DNA from: Burkholderia pyrrocinia
GTDB taxonomy: Bacteria > Pseudomonadota > Gammaproteobacteria > Burkholderiales > Burkholderiaceae
Reading direction: 5' to 3'
DNA: 64,000 bases
Assembly (NCBI RefSeq): GCF_003330765.1
Contig: NZ_CP024902.1
Coordinates: 3,472,001 to 3,536,000 of the forward strand
In this document: in pieces, positions 17,521 through 26,124 of the stretch
How the letters are laid out: every line of letters begins with the position of its first letter
Numbering within the stretch: position 1 is the stretch's first letter
Position numbers and translations under genes: made by a program
The notes under the pieces: model-generated
The model's input: the letters and a program-made list of their open reading frames with translations, nothing else
Databases searched by the model: none
What the model was told of the DNA's origin: nothing

Positions 17521-18076
17521 ACCCCGCCGCTCCGCGCGCGAACGCAGCGCGTGGAACGGTGCGACACCCCGCGGGGCCGAATCCCGGCCCCGCGCGCACT
17601 TCACCGCCCTTCCTCCTGACCGCCGGTCGCGACTCGCGCACGGCGGGTTCATTGCTGCGGATCCGGTTTTCAGAATTCAGCCGCACTCAATACATTTCAA
17701 TCAATTAAACGGCGCATCGTTCACCCCGATTAAATTACCAAGAAATGACAAAAAAATAATCCGCCAATCTTCATTGACCTATTTCGACCGCGAAACTAGT
17801 ATTCAGACCGATCACCGCCGAAGTGCCCGCCCGGCCTTGCGCTCCCGAAGCGACGAGCCGCCGCACACACCGCGCGGCATGACGAAAACGATATTGCGGA
17901 GACCAATCTTCCCTAATTTTAATTCGGGTATAAATTCCTGAAACTAAAATTCCAGACCCTATTATACGATTTTCATTAAATCGGCTAATTCGCTCGTCCG
18001 TTCGTATTGAATTGCCTCCGCATGGAGGCATGGTGCAGTACTGTCTGAAGTTCAACTGGAACCTGAGAGGTCAGTC
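17521..18076. other. 556-base region upstream of the repeat protein gene
   Basis: No gene is supported. The left end holds the hairpin GCGGGGCC-7-GGCCCCGC (17571-17593). From about 17660 onward the base composition falls well below the flanking genes, with AT-rich tracts at 17690-17790 and 17920-17990. Candidate -10 hexamers are TATTAT (17960-17965) and TATAAA (near 17930). This is the likely promoter area of the 18077 gene and a possible sign of acquired DNA. Confidence 0.55.
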
Positions 18077-18580
18077 ATGAACAATACTTTGGTCAATGTC
18101 ACGGCAAAGACCGAGATCAACGCAGCCAATAGCACGATCGCCGAGCTCAAGGAGTATCAGAGCCGTAACTGGGCGATCGGCATGAACGGGGATACGCTGG
18201 CGCCGGACGGCTTCCTGTCCTTCTTCACCGAGCGCAGCCTGCCGTTCAGCTACTACGTGCGTGCGCGAGGCGTCTCCGTCGGCGAGCCGACCGCGTACCC
18301 GGTGAACATCGAAACGCTCACGCAGCACATCGCTGCGATCCGCGCCGCCGAGTCGAACCTCGTCACCGCGACGATTCGCGATCTCGAACTGTACAAGTCG
18401 CGGAACTGGGCGATCGGGCTGAACGGCACGACGCTGCAGCCGGACAATTTCCTGCCGTTCTTCGGCACCCGCTCCGTGCCGTTCGAATACTACGTGCGCA
18501 GCGGCGGCGTCGAGCTCGGCTCGCCGAGCGCCTACGACAACAACATCCGCAACCTGAAGCAGTACCTCAGCGCGCTGTAA
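18077..18580 (+). CDS. Unrecognised protein of two tandem 69-residue repeats
   Basis: I do not recognise the family. 167 residues, no signal peptide, no membrane segment and no cysteine. Residues 20-88 and 99-167 align without a gap at 40 of 69 identical positions. Each repeat carries SRNWAIG, a TL-x-PD block, a PF-x-YYVR block and a GV-x-x-G-x-P block. An exact tandem duplication rich in Trp, Tyr and Asn suggests a carbohydrate-binding or otherwise adhesive beta-rich unit, but this is inference. GAGAGG lies 6 bases before the ATG, a good ribosome site. The gene stands alone behind an AT-rich upstream region and ahead of two GC-rich hairpins, so it is an independent unit. Confidence 0.85.
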   Translation: MNNTLVNVTAKTEINAANSTIAELKEYQSRNWAIGMNGDTLAPDGFLSFFTERSLPFSYYVRARGVSVGEPTAYPVNIETLTQHIAAIRAAESNLVTATIRDLELYKSRNWAIGLNGTTLQPDNFLPFFGTRSVPFEYYVRSGGVELGSPSAYDNNIRNLKQYLSAL

Positions 18581-18598
18581 CCGCTGCGATGTGCCGTC

Positions 18599-18667
18599 CC
18601 GCCGGGTGCTTGCGCCCGCCCGGCGGGTGAACCGGCGCCGCCCCGCCAAGGCCGGTCGGGGCGGCGC
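18599..18667 (+). terminator. Two consecutive GC-rich hairpins after the repeat-protein gene
   Basis: The first dyad is CCCGCCGGG paired with CCCGGCGGG (about 18599-18628). The second is a perfect 11-bp stem, GCGCCGCCCCG with CGGGGCGGCGC (18635-18667). Neither has a T-run, so these may stabilise the 3' end or assist Rho rather than end transcription alone. Confidence 0.45.
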
Positions 18668-18868
18668 ACATGCCCGGCGTGTGCCGACTCGCTCCCCGGC
18701 ATCGTTCTCGCGATCGCCCGGTATCCGGGCGTCCCATCGTTTCGCCCATTCGTCTCTTTCCGCCGAGCCCATCCGCACGGCCTCCTGCACGCTTGCGCCG
18801 GGCAGTTCATAATCCCGCCATCGAACGACGGGCCGGGCCGACCGGGCCCGTCAAGCAACAGGAAGCGG

Positions 18869-19897
18869 ATGATGGAAAGCGTCGATCTCGATGTACTGAA
18901 ATCCAGCGCGCGCTGGCTCGAAGAAGGGCGCCGCGTGCTGCTCGTGACGGTCGTGAAGACGTGGGGCTCGTCGCCGCGCCCCGAAGGCGCGATGCTCGCG
19001 GTGCGCGAGGACGGGCTCGTGGTCGGCTCCGTGTCCGGCGGATGCATCGAGGACGACCTGATCGCCCGCGTGCATGCGAGCGGGATCGCGGCCGATGCGC
19101 GCCCGGAAGCGCTCAAGTACGGCGTGACGGCCGAGGAAGCTCATCGCTTCGGGCTGCCTTGCGGCGGCACGATCCAGCTCGTGCTCGAGCCACTCACGCG
19201 CGACAGCGGGATTGCCGCGCTGTGTGCGGAAGTCGAGGCCGGCCGCCTCGTCACGCGCACGATGACGCTCGCGACCGGCCGCGCGTCGCTGTCGCCCGCG
19301 CAGGCAGCCGACGGGCTCGCGTTCGACGGCGAGCGGCTCGTGTCGATCCACGGGCCGCGCTACCGGATGCTCGTGATCGGCGCCGGCCAGTTGTCGCGCT
19401 ATCTGTGCCAGATCGCGGTCGGGCTCGACTACCAGGTGACGGTGTGCGATCCGCGCGAGGAATACACGGATGCGTGGGATGTGCCGGGCACGCGCATCGT
19501 GCGCACGATGCCCGACGATACGGTGCTCGACATGAAGCTCGATGCGCGTTCGGCCGTGATCGCGCTCACGCACGATCCGAAGCTCGACGATCTCGCGCTG
19601 ATGGAGGCGCTGAAGACGCCCGCGTTCTACGTGGGCGCGCTCGGCTCGCGGCGCAACAACGCGGCGCGACGCGAACGGCTGCGCGAATTCGACCTGAACG
19701 AAGCGGAACTGGGCCGGCTGCACGGGCCCGCCGGCATCTACATCGGCAGCCGGACGCCGCCGGAAATCGCGATCTCGATCCTCGCCGAGATCACCGCCGC
19801 GAAGAACAACGTGTCGCTGCCGACGATCCTGCAGGTCGAGGGCGCGAAGGCCGCGCGCGAGATCGCGTCGAACAGCGGCGCGGCCTGCGGCCTCTGA
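18869..19897 (+). CDS. XdhC/CoxI-family protein
   Basis: 342 residues. The N-terminal XdhC/CoxI domain (about 10-80) has the motifs TWGSSPRPEGAMLAV and GSVSGGCIEDDL. A Rossmann-type XdhC_C domain follows (about 165-310) with VIGAGQLSRYL, LTHDPKLDDLAL and GALGSRRNNAARRERL. The family inserts sulfurated molybdenum cofactor into xanthine-dehydrogenase-like enzymes, but no molybdenum hydroxylase gene is nearby, so the client is unknown. The ATG is doubled (18869 and 18872) behind AGGAAG. The gene converges on the PepSY gene. Confidence 0.9.
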   Translation: MMESVDLDVLKSSARWLEEGRRVLLVTVVKTWGSSPRPEGAMLAVREDGLVVGSVSGGCIEDDLIARVHASGIAADARPEALKYGVTAEEAHRFGLPCGGTIQLVLEPLTRDSGIAALCAEVEAGRLVTRTMTLATGRASLSPAQAADGLAFDGERLVSIHGPRYRMLVIGAGQLSRYLCQIAVGLDYQVTVCDPREEYTDAWDVPGTRIVRTMPDDTVLDMKLDARSAVIALTHDPKLDDLALMEALKTPAFYVGALGSRRNNAARRERLREFDLNEAELGRLHGPAGIYIGSRTPPEIAISILAEITAAKNNVSLPTILQVEGAKAAREIASNSGAACGL

Positions 19898-19948
19898 TCC
19901 GGACCGCCGCGCCGGATGCGCGGCGGACGCGCATGCGCGGCCGCCACG

Positions 19949-19977
19949 GCTCGCGCCGGCGGCAGGCCGGCGCGAGC
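19949..19977. terminator. Hairpin between converging genes
   Basis: A perfect 12-bp stem, GCTCGCGCCGGC-5-GCCGGCGCGAGC, in the 85-base gap between the XdhC and PepSY stop codons. There is no T-run. Its position suits a shared bidirectional 3' end. Confidence 0.55.
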
Positions 19978-19982
19978 GTCGA

Positions 19983-20717
19983 TCAGGTCAGGCCGGCGGC
20001 AAGCGCCGCGGCCACCGAGCCGGCCACCAGCACGACGCCGACCGTGCGGCGCTTGTTCAGCTCGGTCCACAGCAGCACGCCCGTCAGCGACAGCAGGATC
20101 AGCGAGCCCGCAATTGTGTCCATCAGCAGTACCCAGCCGAGATTCATCCCGACACCGCGATGCAGGCTGTTCAGCGTCGACAGGAACGAGTTGCTGGTGC
20201 GCTTCACCGACACGTAGCCGTTGCCAACCCAGTATTCGGCCTGCAGGTTCTGGTGCGGGCCGAACAGGCCGAACTGCCAGTGCTCCGGCTGCATCACGCG
20301 CTGGTCGCCCCATGCGACGGCCTGCGCGGGCTCCTTGCGCATACGGCCCGGCTTGCCGTCGAAATGCAGCGCGTGCTGCAGCCATTTCGTCATCGCAGCG
20401 GGCGTCTTCGGCACCGGATCCGGCAGCGCGATCTGCATCTCCTCGACCTGCGGCTCGCCGGTCGAAATCTTCAGCGGCGGCGCGCGGTGATTGAGCAGCA
20501 CACCCGTCACGCCGAACAGCAGCCCGAGCACCGCGCCCCACAGCCCGACCCAGCCATGCACCTTGCGCAGCCACTTGATGAAGGTCGCGCGGCGCGAGCG
20601 CTGGCGGCGCGCGGCCAGTTCGTCGTCGGTCAGCGGGCGGGCCGCCGGGTGCAGCACGGTGACGCCCGCGCGGGGCATATCCACCTGCGGCGGATTGATC
20701 GTTTCGGGCGCGTTCAC
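19983..20717 (-). CDS. PepSY-associated transmembrane protein, probably iron-regulated
   Basis: PepSY_TM family inner-membrane protein, 244 residues. It starts at a GTG (20717) with MNAPETINPPQ. A cytoplasmic basic stretch (RRQRSRRATF) precedes KWLRKVHGWVGLWGAVLGL, the typical first helix with its histidine. A periplasmic PepSY region follows, and two C-terminal helices contain LNSLHRGVG and TGVLLW. Relatives (PiuB-like) are found with siderophore uptake and may reduce or handle iron at the membrane. A Fur-box-like site lies 72 bases upstream, in line with that role. The exact function is not known. Confidence 0.82.
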   Translation of the reverse strand: MNAPETINPPQVDMPRAGVTVLHPAARPLTDDELAARRQRSRRATFIKWLRKVHGWVGLWGAVLGLLFGVTGVLLNHRAPPLKISTGEPQVEEMQIALPDPVPKTPAAMTKWLQHALHFDGKPGRMRKEPAQAVAWGDQRVMQPEHWQFGLFGPHQNLQAEYWVGNGYVSVKRTSNSFLSTLNSLHRGVGMNLGWVLLMDTIAGSLILLSLTGVLLWTELNKRRTVGVVLVAGSVAAALAAGLT

Positions 20718-20788
20718 GCGGAAGGTTCCATTCGTTCAAAACAACGGGCGGCACGCAGAGATTGCGCGCCGCCCGAGCAGCATGAAAA

Positions 20789-20803
20789 TGAGAATGGATA
20801 TCA
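20789..20803. promoter_or_regulatory. Fur-box-like operator
   Basis: TGAGAATGGATATCA matches the 7-1-7 Fur consensus TGATAAT-n-ATTATCA at 11 of 14 positions and stands in an AT-rich patch 72 bases before the PepSY gene start. The match was made by eye. It suggests repression by Fe-loaded Fur. Confidence 0.6.
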
Positions 20804-20986
20804 TTACACAAATTGAATGCCGGCTCAATCCGTCCGGGGGCGCGGCGGCTGGCTCGATGAACGAAGAAACGCGAACGAAGTGTGCGCGTTGCACCGCGAT
20901 GCCGATCGATAGACGGCAAATGCCGGCAGCATGACCATGCCAGGTCAAGACGGCATTTTGTAAGAATCCGCGCGATGCGGAGCCGT

Positions 20987-21304
20987 TCAGCGCAGCGGTG
21001 GCAACGAAAAGCGCGGCGCGGCGTTGTCCGGTGCGGGTTCGGTGCGATCGAGCGCGTACAGCCACGCGAGCAGATCCGCGACGGCCTGGTAGAGCTGCGG
21101 CGGAATCCGGTCGTCGAGGTCGACCTGCATCAGCAGCGACACCATCTCCGGCGCGGTATGCACGTACAGCCCCGCGTCGTGCGCGCGCGCGACGATCATC
21201 TCGGCCAGCACGCCGTAACCCTTCGCGACCACCCGCGGCGCTGCATCGCCGCCTTTCGGGTCGTAGACGAGCGCAGCCGCGCGCTTGCGGGACGTCATGC
21301 TCAT
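20987..21304 (-). CDS. FlhB C-terminal homologue (FhlB/YscU-like)
   Basis: 105 residues, matching only the cytoplasmic C-terminal domain of FlhB: AALVYDPKGGDAAPRVVAKG, then LAEMIVARAHDAGLYV, and a final PPQLYQAVADLLAWLYALDR. The membrane domain and the NPTH autocleavage motif are absent. Such proteins can partly replace the FlhB cytoplasmic domain in substrate switching of the flagellar export gate. Its ATG overlaps the stop of the FliK-like gene (ATGA), tying it to export and hook-length control. The start at 21304 rather than 21298 is chosen for the overlap. Confidence 0.85.
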   Translation of the reverse strand: MSMTSRKRAAALVYDPKGGDAAPRVVAKGYGVLAEMIVARAHDAGLYVHTAPEMVSLLMQVDLDDRIPPQLYQAVADLLAWLYALDRTEPAPDNAAPRFSLPPLR

Positions 21305-22653
21305 TGCGGCACCTCGTCGTCGGGCGCACGCGGTGCCGGCCCGCCGGCCGCGCCGCTCGCATACGCTGCGGCCGCCGCCTGGGCGGCAAACAGGTCGAAG
21401 CCGTCCGGCCTGTCGTCGACCGCGCGGATCGACAGCCCGCCAACCCGCAACCCCGATCCTTCGAGCCGCTGTCGCAGCGCAGCCTCGTGCCGCGCGAGGC
21501 GGTCGGCGCCCGTCTGGTTCGCACGCAGCCGCGCGACGAGCTGCGTGCCGTTCAGCACCAGTTCCGCGTCGATCGTGCCGAGCGACGGCAGCGTCAACGT
21601 CAGGCGCGTGCGCCATGCGATGCCGTCACCCGCGTCGTCGTCGCCGCCGCGCGGCGCGCGGTGGCCCGGATCGTCGGGCTCGATCGTCCAGTCGAGCCGC
21701 GCACCGGGCCACGCTTCGCCCGTCCAGCGGAACTGGTCGGTCGCGAGCGCGTCGAGCTGCTGCCTGACGAGCGGCACGGCGGCCGGGTGCACGGGAGCAA
21801 GCGTCTGCGCCTGCGGATCGGACGACGCAGCAGCCAGTTCGGCACGCGCGGGCGTCCAGCGCGCGTCGGCGCGCGCGCCGAGCGGATCGGCGGTGTCGGG
21901 CGGCACCGACGCGCCCTGCCGGGCGGCCGCCGGCAACGCCGGTGCAGGGTCGCGAGCGGGTGCGCCGGCTTGGGCCGGCGCGCCCGGTTGCGCGGCCGCC
22001 CGCGCGGGCGCGGGCGGCGGCAGGCGCTGCGCGAGCAGTTCGTCGAGCACGTCGGTCGAATCGTGCTGCGCAGCATCCGGGTCAGCCGGCGCGAGCGCGG
22101 CCGCCAGGCGCGCCTGCGGCTCGCGCATCAGCGCCGCGAGCGGACGCTGGCCGGCCAGCCACTGCGCCAGATGGGATTCGTAGAAAAGGCCGCTCTCGCT
22201 CACGGCCTGCGCGAGCGCCGCGCGCAGCGCCGCGACCGGCGGCGGCGCGGCCGCTTCATGCGCAGCCGCGGCGGACGACGCCGCAGCGGAAGAGGGCAAG
22301 GCAGACGCCGCCGAAGCGGATGCGGCCGGCGCGCGCGCCGGCACGGCCGGACCGGTCAGCAGCACCGCCGGATCGGCCAGCAGCGGCGTGCGCCCGGCGA
22401 TCGCCGGCGTCGCGTCGCCGCCTGCGCGCGAGATCGCGTCGAGCACGCGCCCGACATCGGACAACGCGGTCTGCGTGGAAGCCGGCGGCGCGACGGGCGG
22501 GCTGCCGGCCGCAGTCGAGGACGACGCGCCGGCGCCCGGCGTGCCGACCTGCGAGGTCGCGCCGCCGCCGGCAGGCGCCGACACGGTGCCGGTCAGCAGG
22601 CTGTCGAGCCGGCTCGCCAGCAGCGCGGCCGCAACGGAGTCGATACCGGTCAT
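21301..22653 (-). CDS. Second FliK-like hook-length control protein
   Basis: 450 residues, Ala/Pro-rich and low-complexity through most of its length, as expected of a secreted molecular ruler. It ends with a folded C-terminal domain (about 310-430) holding RTRLTLTLPSLGTIDAELVL, which resembles the FliK C-terminal LTL-x-P-x-LG pattern. It is clearly distinct from the main fliK at 29816. In many beta-proteobacteria such a paralogue lies between fliST and the FlhB-like gene. It probably acts in export or substrate switching. Assignment by pattern and context. Confidence 0.65.
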   Translation of the reverse strand: MTGIDSVAAALLASRLDSLLTGTVSAPAGGGATSQVGTPGAGASSSTAAGSPPVAPPASTQTALSDVGRVLDAISRAGGDATPAIAGRTPLLADPAVLLTGPAVPARAPAASASAASALPSSAAASSAAAAHEAAAPPPVAALRAALAQAVSESGLFYESHLAQWLAGQRPLAALMREPQARLAAALAPADPDAAQHDSTDVLDELLAQRLPPPAPARAAAQPGAPAQAGAPARDPAPALPAAARQGASVPPDTADPLGARADARWTPARAELAAASSDPQAQTLAPVHPAAVPLVRQQLDALATDQFRWTGEAWPGARLDWTIEPDDPGHRAPRGGDDDAGDGIAWRTRLTLTLPSLGTIDAELVLNGTQLVARLRANQTGADRLARHEAALRQRLEGSGLRVGGLSIRAVDDRPDGFDLFAAQAAAAAYASGAAGGPAPRAPDDEVPQ

Positions 22654-22792
22654 GATCGGAGCCTGCTCACCTCAGCCACCTCGTTGCGAATCCGGGAACG
22701 GCACGCTCGTGCCGCCCGCGGGAACAGCGCGCCTGCCGCTTGCTGCAACGGGTTCGTGCGCCCGCCGCGCCCGGCGCCCCGAAAAACAGGCC

Positions 22793-23125
22793 CTACCCGC
22801 GCGCGCGGTAGAGATCGGTTAATACCTTGGTCGAGCGCCGCGCCTCGAACAGCGCGGACAGCCGCGCGACGTCCGGGCTCGCGAGATCGCGGATCGCGGC
22901 GTCGTCGGCCAGGATGCGGCGGATCAGGTCGAGCTTGCGGCCGAGATCCGATTCGTCGAGCGCGACGCCCGGATCGGCTTCCTTCAGCCCGTCGACGAGC
23001 TGCATGAATTCGGCCTGCAACCCCGGCAACGCGCTCCAGTCGGCGCCGCGCGCGGCGCACAGCATCCGGCCCGACACGGCGGCGAGCGCCTCGTAACATG
23101 CGAAGTATTCGGCCTTGAGATTCAT
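22793..23125 (-). CDS. fliT: FliT-like flagellar export chaperone
   Basis: 110 residues, mostly helical and acidic, with no membrane segment. It overlaps the fliS stop by 4 bases (ATGA at 23122-23125), the usual place for fliT. FliT binds the filament cap FliD and the export ATPase parts and can modulate the flagellar master regulator FlhDC. The sequence itself is weakly conserved, so the call rests largely on position, size and helical character. Confidence 0.7.
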   Translation of the reverse strand: MNLKAEYFACYEALAAVSGRMLCAARGADWSALPGLQAEFMQLVDGLKEADPGVALDESDLGRKLDLIRRILADDAAIRDLASPDVARLSALFEARRSTKVLTDLYRARG

Positions 23126-23556
23126 CGTGATGCTTCCGCTGCCTGTTGCGCGGCCATCCGCGCGACTTCCGGGGCGATCCCCGTCCATGCTTCCTCGAGC
23201 GTCGCGAGCAGCCCGTCGACCTCGACCAGCATCGCGTCGCTCGCCTGCGCGTTCGCTTCCAGCAGACGCCGGCCGACATACGCATACAGCACGTCGAGCC
23301 GGCCCGCGATCTCGCCGCCCGCATCGCGGTTCAGCGACGCCTGCAGGCCGCTCTCGACGATCCGGATCGCCTTGCCGATCGCTTCGCCGCGCGCGGACAC
23401 GTTGCCCTGCTGCAGGTGCATGCGTGCCAGCGCAATCGCCTGCCGCGCGCCCTGGTACAGCATCGCGATCAGCCGGTGCGGGGAGGCGCCCATCACCCCC
23501 GTCTCGACGCCGACACGCGCGTATGCACTGGCTCCAGCGTGTCCTGGGGAAAACAT
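23122..23556 (-). CDS. fliS: Flagellin export chaperone FliS
   Basis: 144 residues. It starts MFSPGHAGASAYARVGVETGV with AAGGAG 7 bases upstream. SPHRLIAMLYQGARQAI is the family hallmark (normally SPHKLIxMLYDGA), and the rest is a helical bundle. FliS binds the C-terminus of flagellin in the cytosol and prevents early polymerisation. First of a four-gene chain fliS-fliT-FliK-like-FlhB-like on the minus strand. Confidence 0.93.
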   Translation of the reverse strand: MFSPGHAGASAYARVGVETGVMGASPHRLIAMLYQGARQAIALARMHLQQGNVSARGEAIGKAIRIVESGLQASLNRDAGGEIAGRLDVLYAYVGRRLLEANAQASDAMLVEVDGLLATLEEAWTGIAPEVARMAAQQAAEASR

Positions 23557-23701
23557 GCGCTTCTCCTTGTGATGCCTTGGCTATACGGGAGCCGCCGCCG
23601 TGCATCGCACGACGCGGCCTTCTCCGGAGTTATCGGAAGGGATTTGAAAAGCTTTAGGCGGGGCCGCCACCGGGCGCGGGAAGTCGGCCCCGCCCGGCAC
23701 G

Positions 23702-23759
23702 CCCGGATGGCCGTCCCCGGATTGCCGTCCCGCGGATTGCCGTCCCCCGGATGGCCGGC
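23702..23759. repeat. Four imperfect tandem 14-15-base repeats after fliE
   Basis: Units of the form CCCGGATGGCCGTC start at about 23702, 23716, 23730 and 23745. The second and third have ATT for ATG. The array ends 3 bases before the fliE stop codon region (minus strand). No clear hairpin. Possibly a slippage-prone spacer. Confidence 0.75.
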
Positions 23760-23762
23760 CCG

Positions 23763-24107
23763 TCACACCGACATCTGCATGATGTCGTTGTAAGCGCTCA
23801 CGAGCTTGTTGCGGACCTGGAGCCCGAACTGGAAGCCGATGTTGGCTTTCTGCATGTCGACCATCACGTCGTTCAGCGACACGTTCGCCGCGCCGACCTC
23901 GAACGCCTTCGCCTCGCCGAGCGCGTGCTGCTGGTCGCCGCTGATCTTGTCGAGCGACGCCTTCATCGCGCTCGCGAACGTGCCGGCCGTCGCCGCGCCC
24001 GAGCCGGCAAGCGCCGCCGTCGGGCTCGCGACGCCGCCCGACGCCTGCGCGGCCATCGACTGCATCTGTTGCAACACCGAACCGATTCCGCTGACGTTCG
24101 CAGTCAT
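23763..24107 (-). CDS. fliE: Flagellar hook-basal body complex protein FliE
   Basis: 114 residues, the usual size. FliE links the MS ring to the rod and helps dock the export gate. The C-terminal half is the conserved part: [20 protein letters not shown], then a [20 protein letters not shown] helix. It is divergent from fliF, with about 250 bases between the starts, and upstream of fliS on the same strand. Confidence 0.95.
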   Translation of the reverse strand: MTANVSGIGSVLQQMQSMAAQASGGVASPTAALAGSGAATAGTFASAMKASLDKISGDQQHALGEAKAFEVGAANVSLNDVMVDMQKANIGFQFGLQVRNKLVSAYNDIMQMSV

Positions 24108-24357
24108 GCTGTCCCCAAGACTTGAGAGAAGAGACCCGGACGCACCGGGCGATCCGCCGGTGCCGCACCACGCGCACCATGCCGGATCGCGAAAAAGGAT
24201 AGCAGCGCGCCACGCGTCAAAGCCGAGAAAGTACGGGGGAAACCCCGCTCTTTTCGGTCGATCGGAGTACGGCCCGGGTCACGATAATCGCATCGTGTCA
24301 TTGTCCGCCCGCTCGTCCGAGCGAGCTCAGTCGTCCCGCTCCGGAGAAACTCGACGC
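24108..24357. other. fliE-fliF divergent regulatory region
   Basis: This 250-base region must hold both flagellar promoters. A 5-bp GNRA hairpin, CGGGG-GAAA-CCCCG (24234-24247), followed by CTCTTTT, lies about 110 bases before fliF. No convincing sigma-54 (GG-N10-GC) or sigma-28 promoter was found; class II control by FlhDC on sigma-70 would fit. Confidence 0.5.
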
Positions 24358-26124
24358 ATGGATTCGCAGGCCAACTCGCTGATCAACCCAGACGCCCGCG
24401 CGGGCCTCGCCAGCCCGGTGCCCGGCGCCGCCGCGGCCGCCGCGTTGCCGGGCGCGGGTGGCGCAGGCGCGGACTTCGGACTTGGCGGCTTCGCGGAACG
24501 CATTCCCGGCATCACGCGGATGAAGGGCAACCCGAAGCTGCCGTTCATGATCGCCGTCGCGTTCGCGATCGCCGCGATTACCGCGCTCGTGCTGTGGAGC
24601 CGGACGCCCGACTACCGCGTGCTGTACAGCAACCTGTCGGACCGCGACGGCGGCGCGATCATTGCCGCGCTCCAGCAGGCAAACGTTCCCTACAAGTTCG
24701 CCGATGCCGGCGGCGCGATCCTCGTGCCGTCGAGCCAGGTGCATGAAACGCGCCTGAAGCTCGCCGCGATGGGTTTGCCGAAGGGCGGCTCGGTCGGCTT
24801 CGAGCTGATGGACAACCAGAAATTCGGCATCAGCCAGTTCGCCGAACAGGTCAACTACCAGCGCGCGCTCGAAGGCGAGCTGCAGCGCACCATCGAATCG
24901 ATCAACGCCGTGCGCGGCGCGCGCGTGCATCTCGCGATCCCGAAGCCGTCGGTATTCGTGCGCGACAAGGAAGCGCCGAGCGCGTCGGTGTTCGTCGACC
25001 TCTACCCGGGCCGCGTGCTCGACGAGGGCCAGGTCCAGGCGATCACGCGGATGGTGTCGTCCGGCGTGCCCGACATGCCCGCGAAGAACGTGACGATCGT
25101 CGACCAGGACGGCAACCTGCTGACCCAGTCCCCGTCGGCATCCGGCCTCGACGCGAGCCAGCTCAAGTACGTGCAGCAGGTCGAGCACAACACGCAGAAG
25201 CGCATCGACGCGATCCTCGCGCCGATCTTCGGCGCCGGCAACGCGCGCTCGCAGGTCAGCGCGGACCTCGACTTCTCGAAGATCGAACAGACGTCGGAAA
25301 GCTACGGCCCGAACGGCGTGCCGCAGCAGGCCGCGATCCGCAGCCAGCAGACCAGCAGCGCGACCGAGCTCGCGCAGGGCGGCGCGTCGGGCGTGCCGGG
25401 CGCGCTGTCGAACACGCCGCCGCAGCCGGCCTCCGCGCCGGTCGTCGCCGGCAACGGGCAGAACGCGCCGCAGACGACGCCCGTGAGCGACCGCAAGGAC
25501 CAGACGACCAACTACGAGGTCGACAAGACGATCCGCCATCTCGAGCAGCCGATGGGCAGCGTGAAGCGGCTGTCGGTCGCGGTCGTCGTCAACTACCAGC
25601 CGGTCGCCGACGCGAAGGGCCACGTGACGATGCAGCCGCTGCCGCCCGCGAAGCTCGCGCAGGTCGAGCAGCTCGTGAAGGACGCGATGGGCTACGACGA
25701 CAAGCGCGGCGACTCGGTGAACGTCGTGAACAGCGCGTTCTCGACCGTGAGCGACCCGTACGCCGACCTGCCGTGGTGGCGCCAGCCCGACATGATCGCG
25801 ATGGCGAAGGAAGCCGCGAAATGGCTCGGCATCGCGGCGGCCGCGGCGGCGCTCTACTTCATGTTCGTGCGCCCGGCGATGCGCCGCGCGTTCCCGCCGG
25901 CCGAGCCGGTCGCGCCGGCGCTCGCGGCGCCGGAAGATCCGGTCCTGCTCGACGGCCTGCCGGCGGCGCCGGTCAAGGCCGACGAGCCCGACTCGCTGCT
26001 GCTCGGCTTCGAGAACGAGAAGAACCGCTACGAACGCAACCTCGACTACGCGCGCACGATCGCCCGCCAGGATCCGAAGATCGTCGCCACCGTCGTGAAG
26101 AACTGGGTGTCCGATGAACGCTGA
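24358..26124 (+). CDS. fliF: Flagellar MS-ring protein FliF
   Basis: 588 residues. A cytoplasmic, Ala/Gly-rich N-terminus is followed by a first membrane helix (about 63-82). The YscJ/FliF domain has RVLYSNLSDRDGGAIIAAL and GSVGFELMDNQKFGISQFAEQV, the second ring-building motif follows (ARVHLAIPKPSVFVRD), and a second helix lies near residue 490. The last segment, ending in KNWVSDER, is the FliG-binding tail. The start at 24358 has GGAG 10 bases upstream. Its 3' end overlaps fliG by 11 bases. First gene of fliFGHIJK. Confidence 0.97.
   Translation: MDSQANSLINPDARAGLASPVPGAAAAAALPGAGGAGADFGLGGFAERIPGITRMKGNPKLPFMIAVAFAIAAITALVLWSRTPDYRVLYSNLSDRDGGAIIAALQQANVPYKFADAGGAILVPSSQVHETRLKLAAMGLPKGGSVGFELMDNQKFGISQFAEQVNYQRALEGELQRTIESINAVRGARVHLAIPKPSVFVRDKEAPSASVFVDLYPGRVLDEGQVQAITRMVSSGVPDMPAKNVTIVDQDGNLLTQSPSASGLDASQLKYVQQVEHNTQKRIDAILAPIFGAGNARSQVSADLDFSKIEQTSESYGPNGVPQQAAIRSQQTSSATELAQGGASGVPGALSNTPPQPASAPVVAGNGQNAPQTTPVSDRKDQTTNYEVDKTIRHLEQPMGSVKRLSVAVVVNYQPVADAKGHVTMQPLPPAKLAQVEQLVKDAMGYDDKRGDSVNVVNSAFSTVSDPYADLPWWRQPDMIAMAKEAAKWLGIAAAAAALYFMFVRPAMRRAFPPAEPVAPALAAPEDPVLLDGLPAAPVKADEPDSLLLGFENEKNRYERNLDYARTIARQDPKIVATVVKNWVSDER

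Noticed and set aside
18041..18058. CTGT-N10-type pattern resembling a lux box before the repeat-protein gene
   Set aside because: The right half does not match and the site lies only about 20-36 bases before the start codon, too close for normal LuxR-type activation.
24220..24230. GCCGAGAA resembling a sigma-28 -10 upstream of fliF
   Set aside because: No TAAA-type -35 at the right distance, so it is probably chance.
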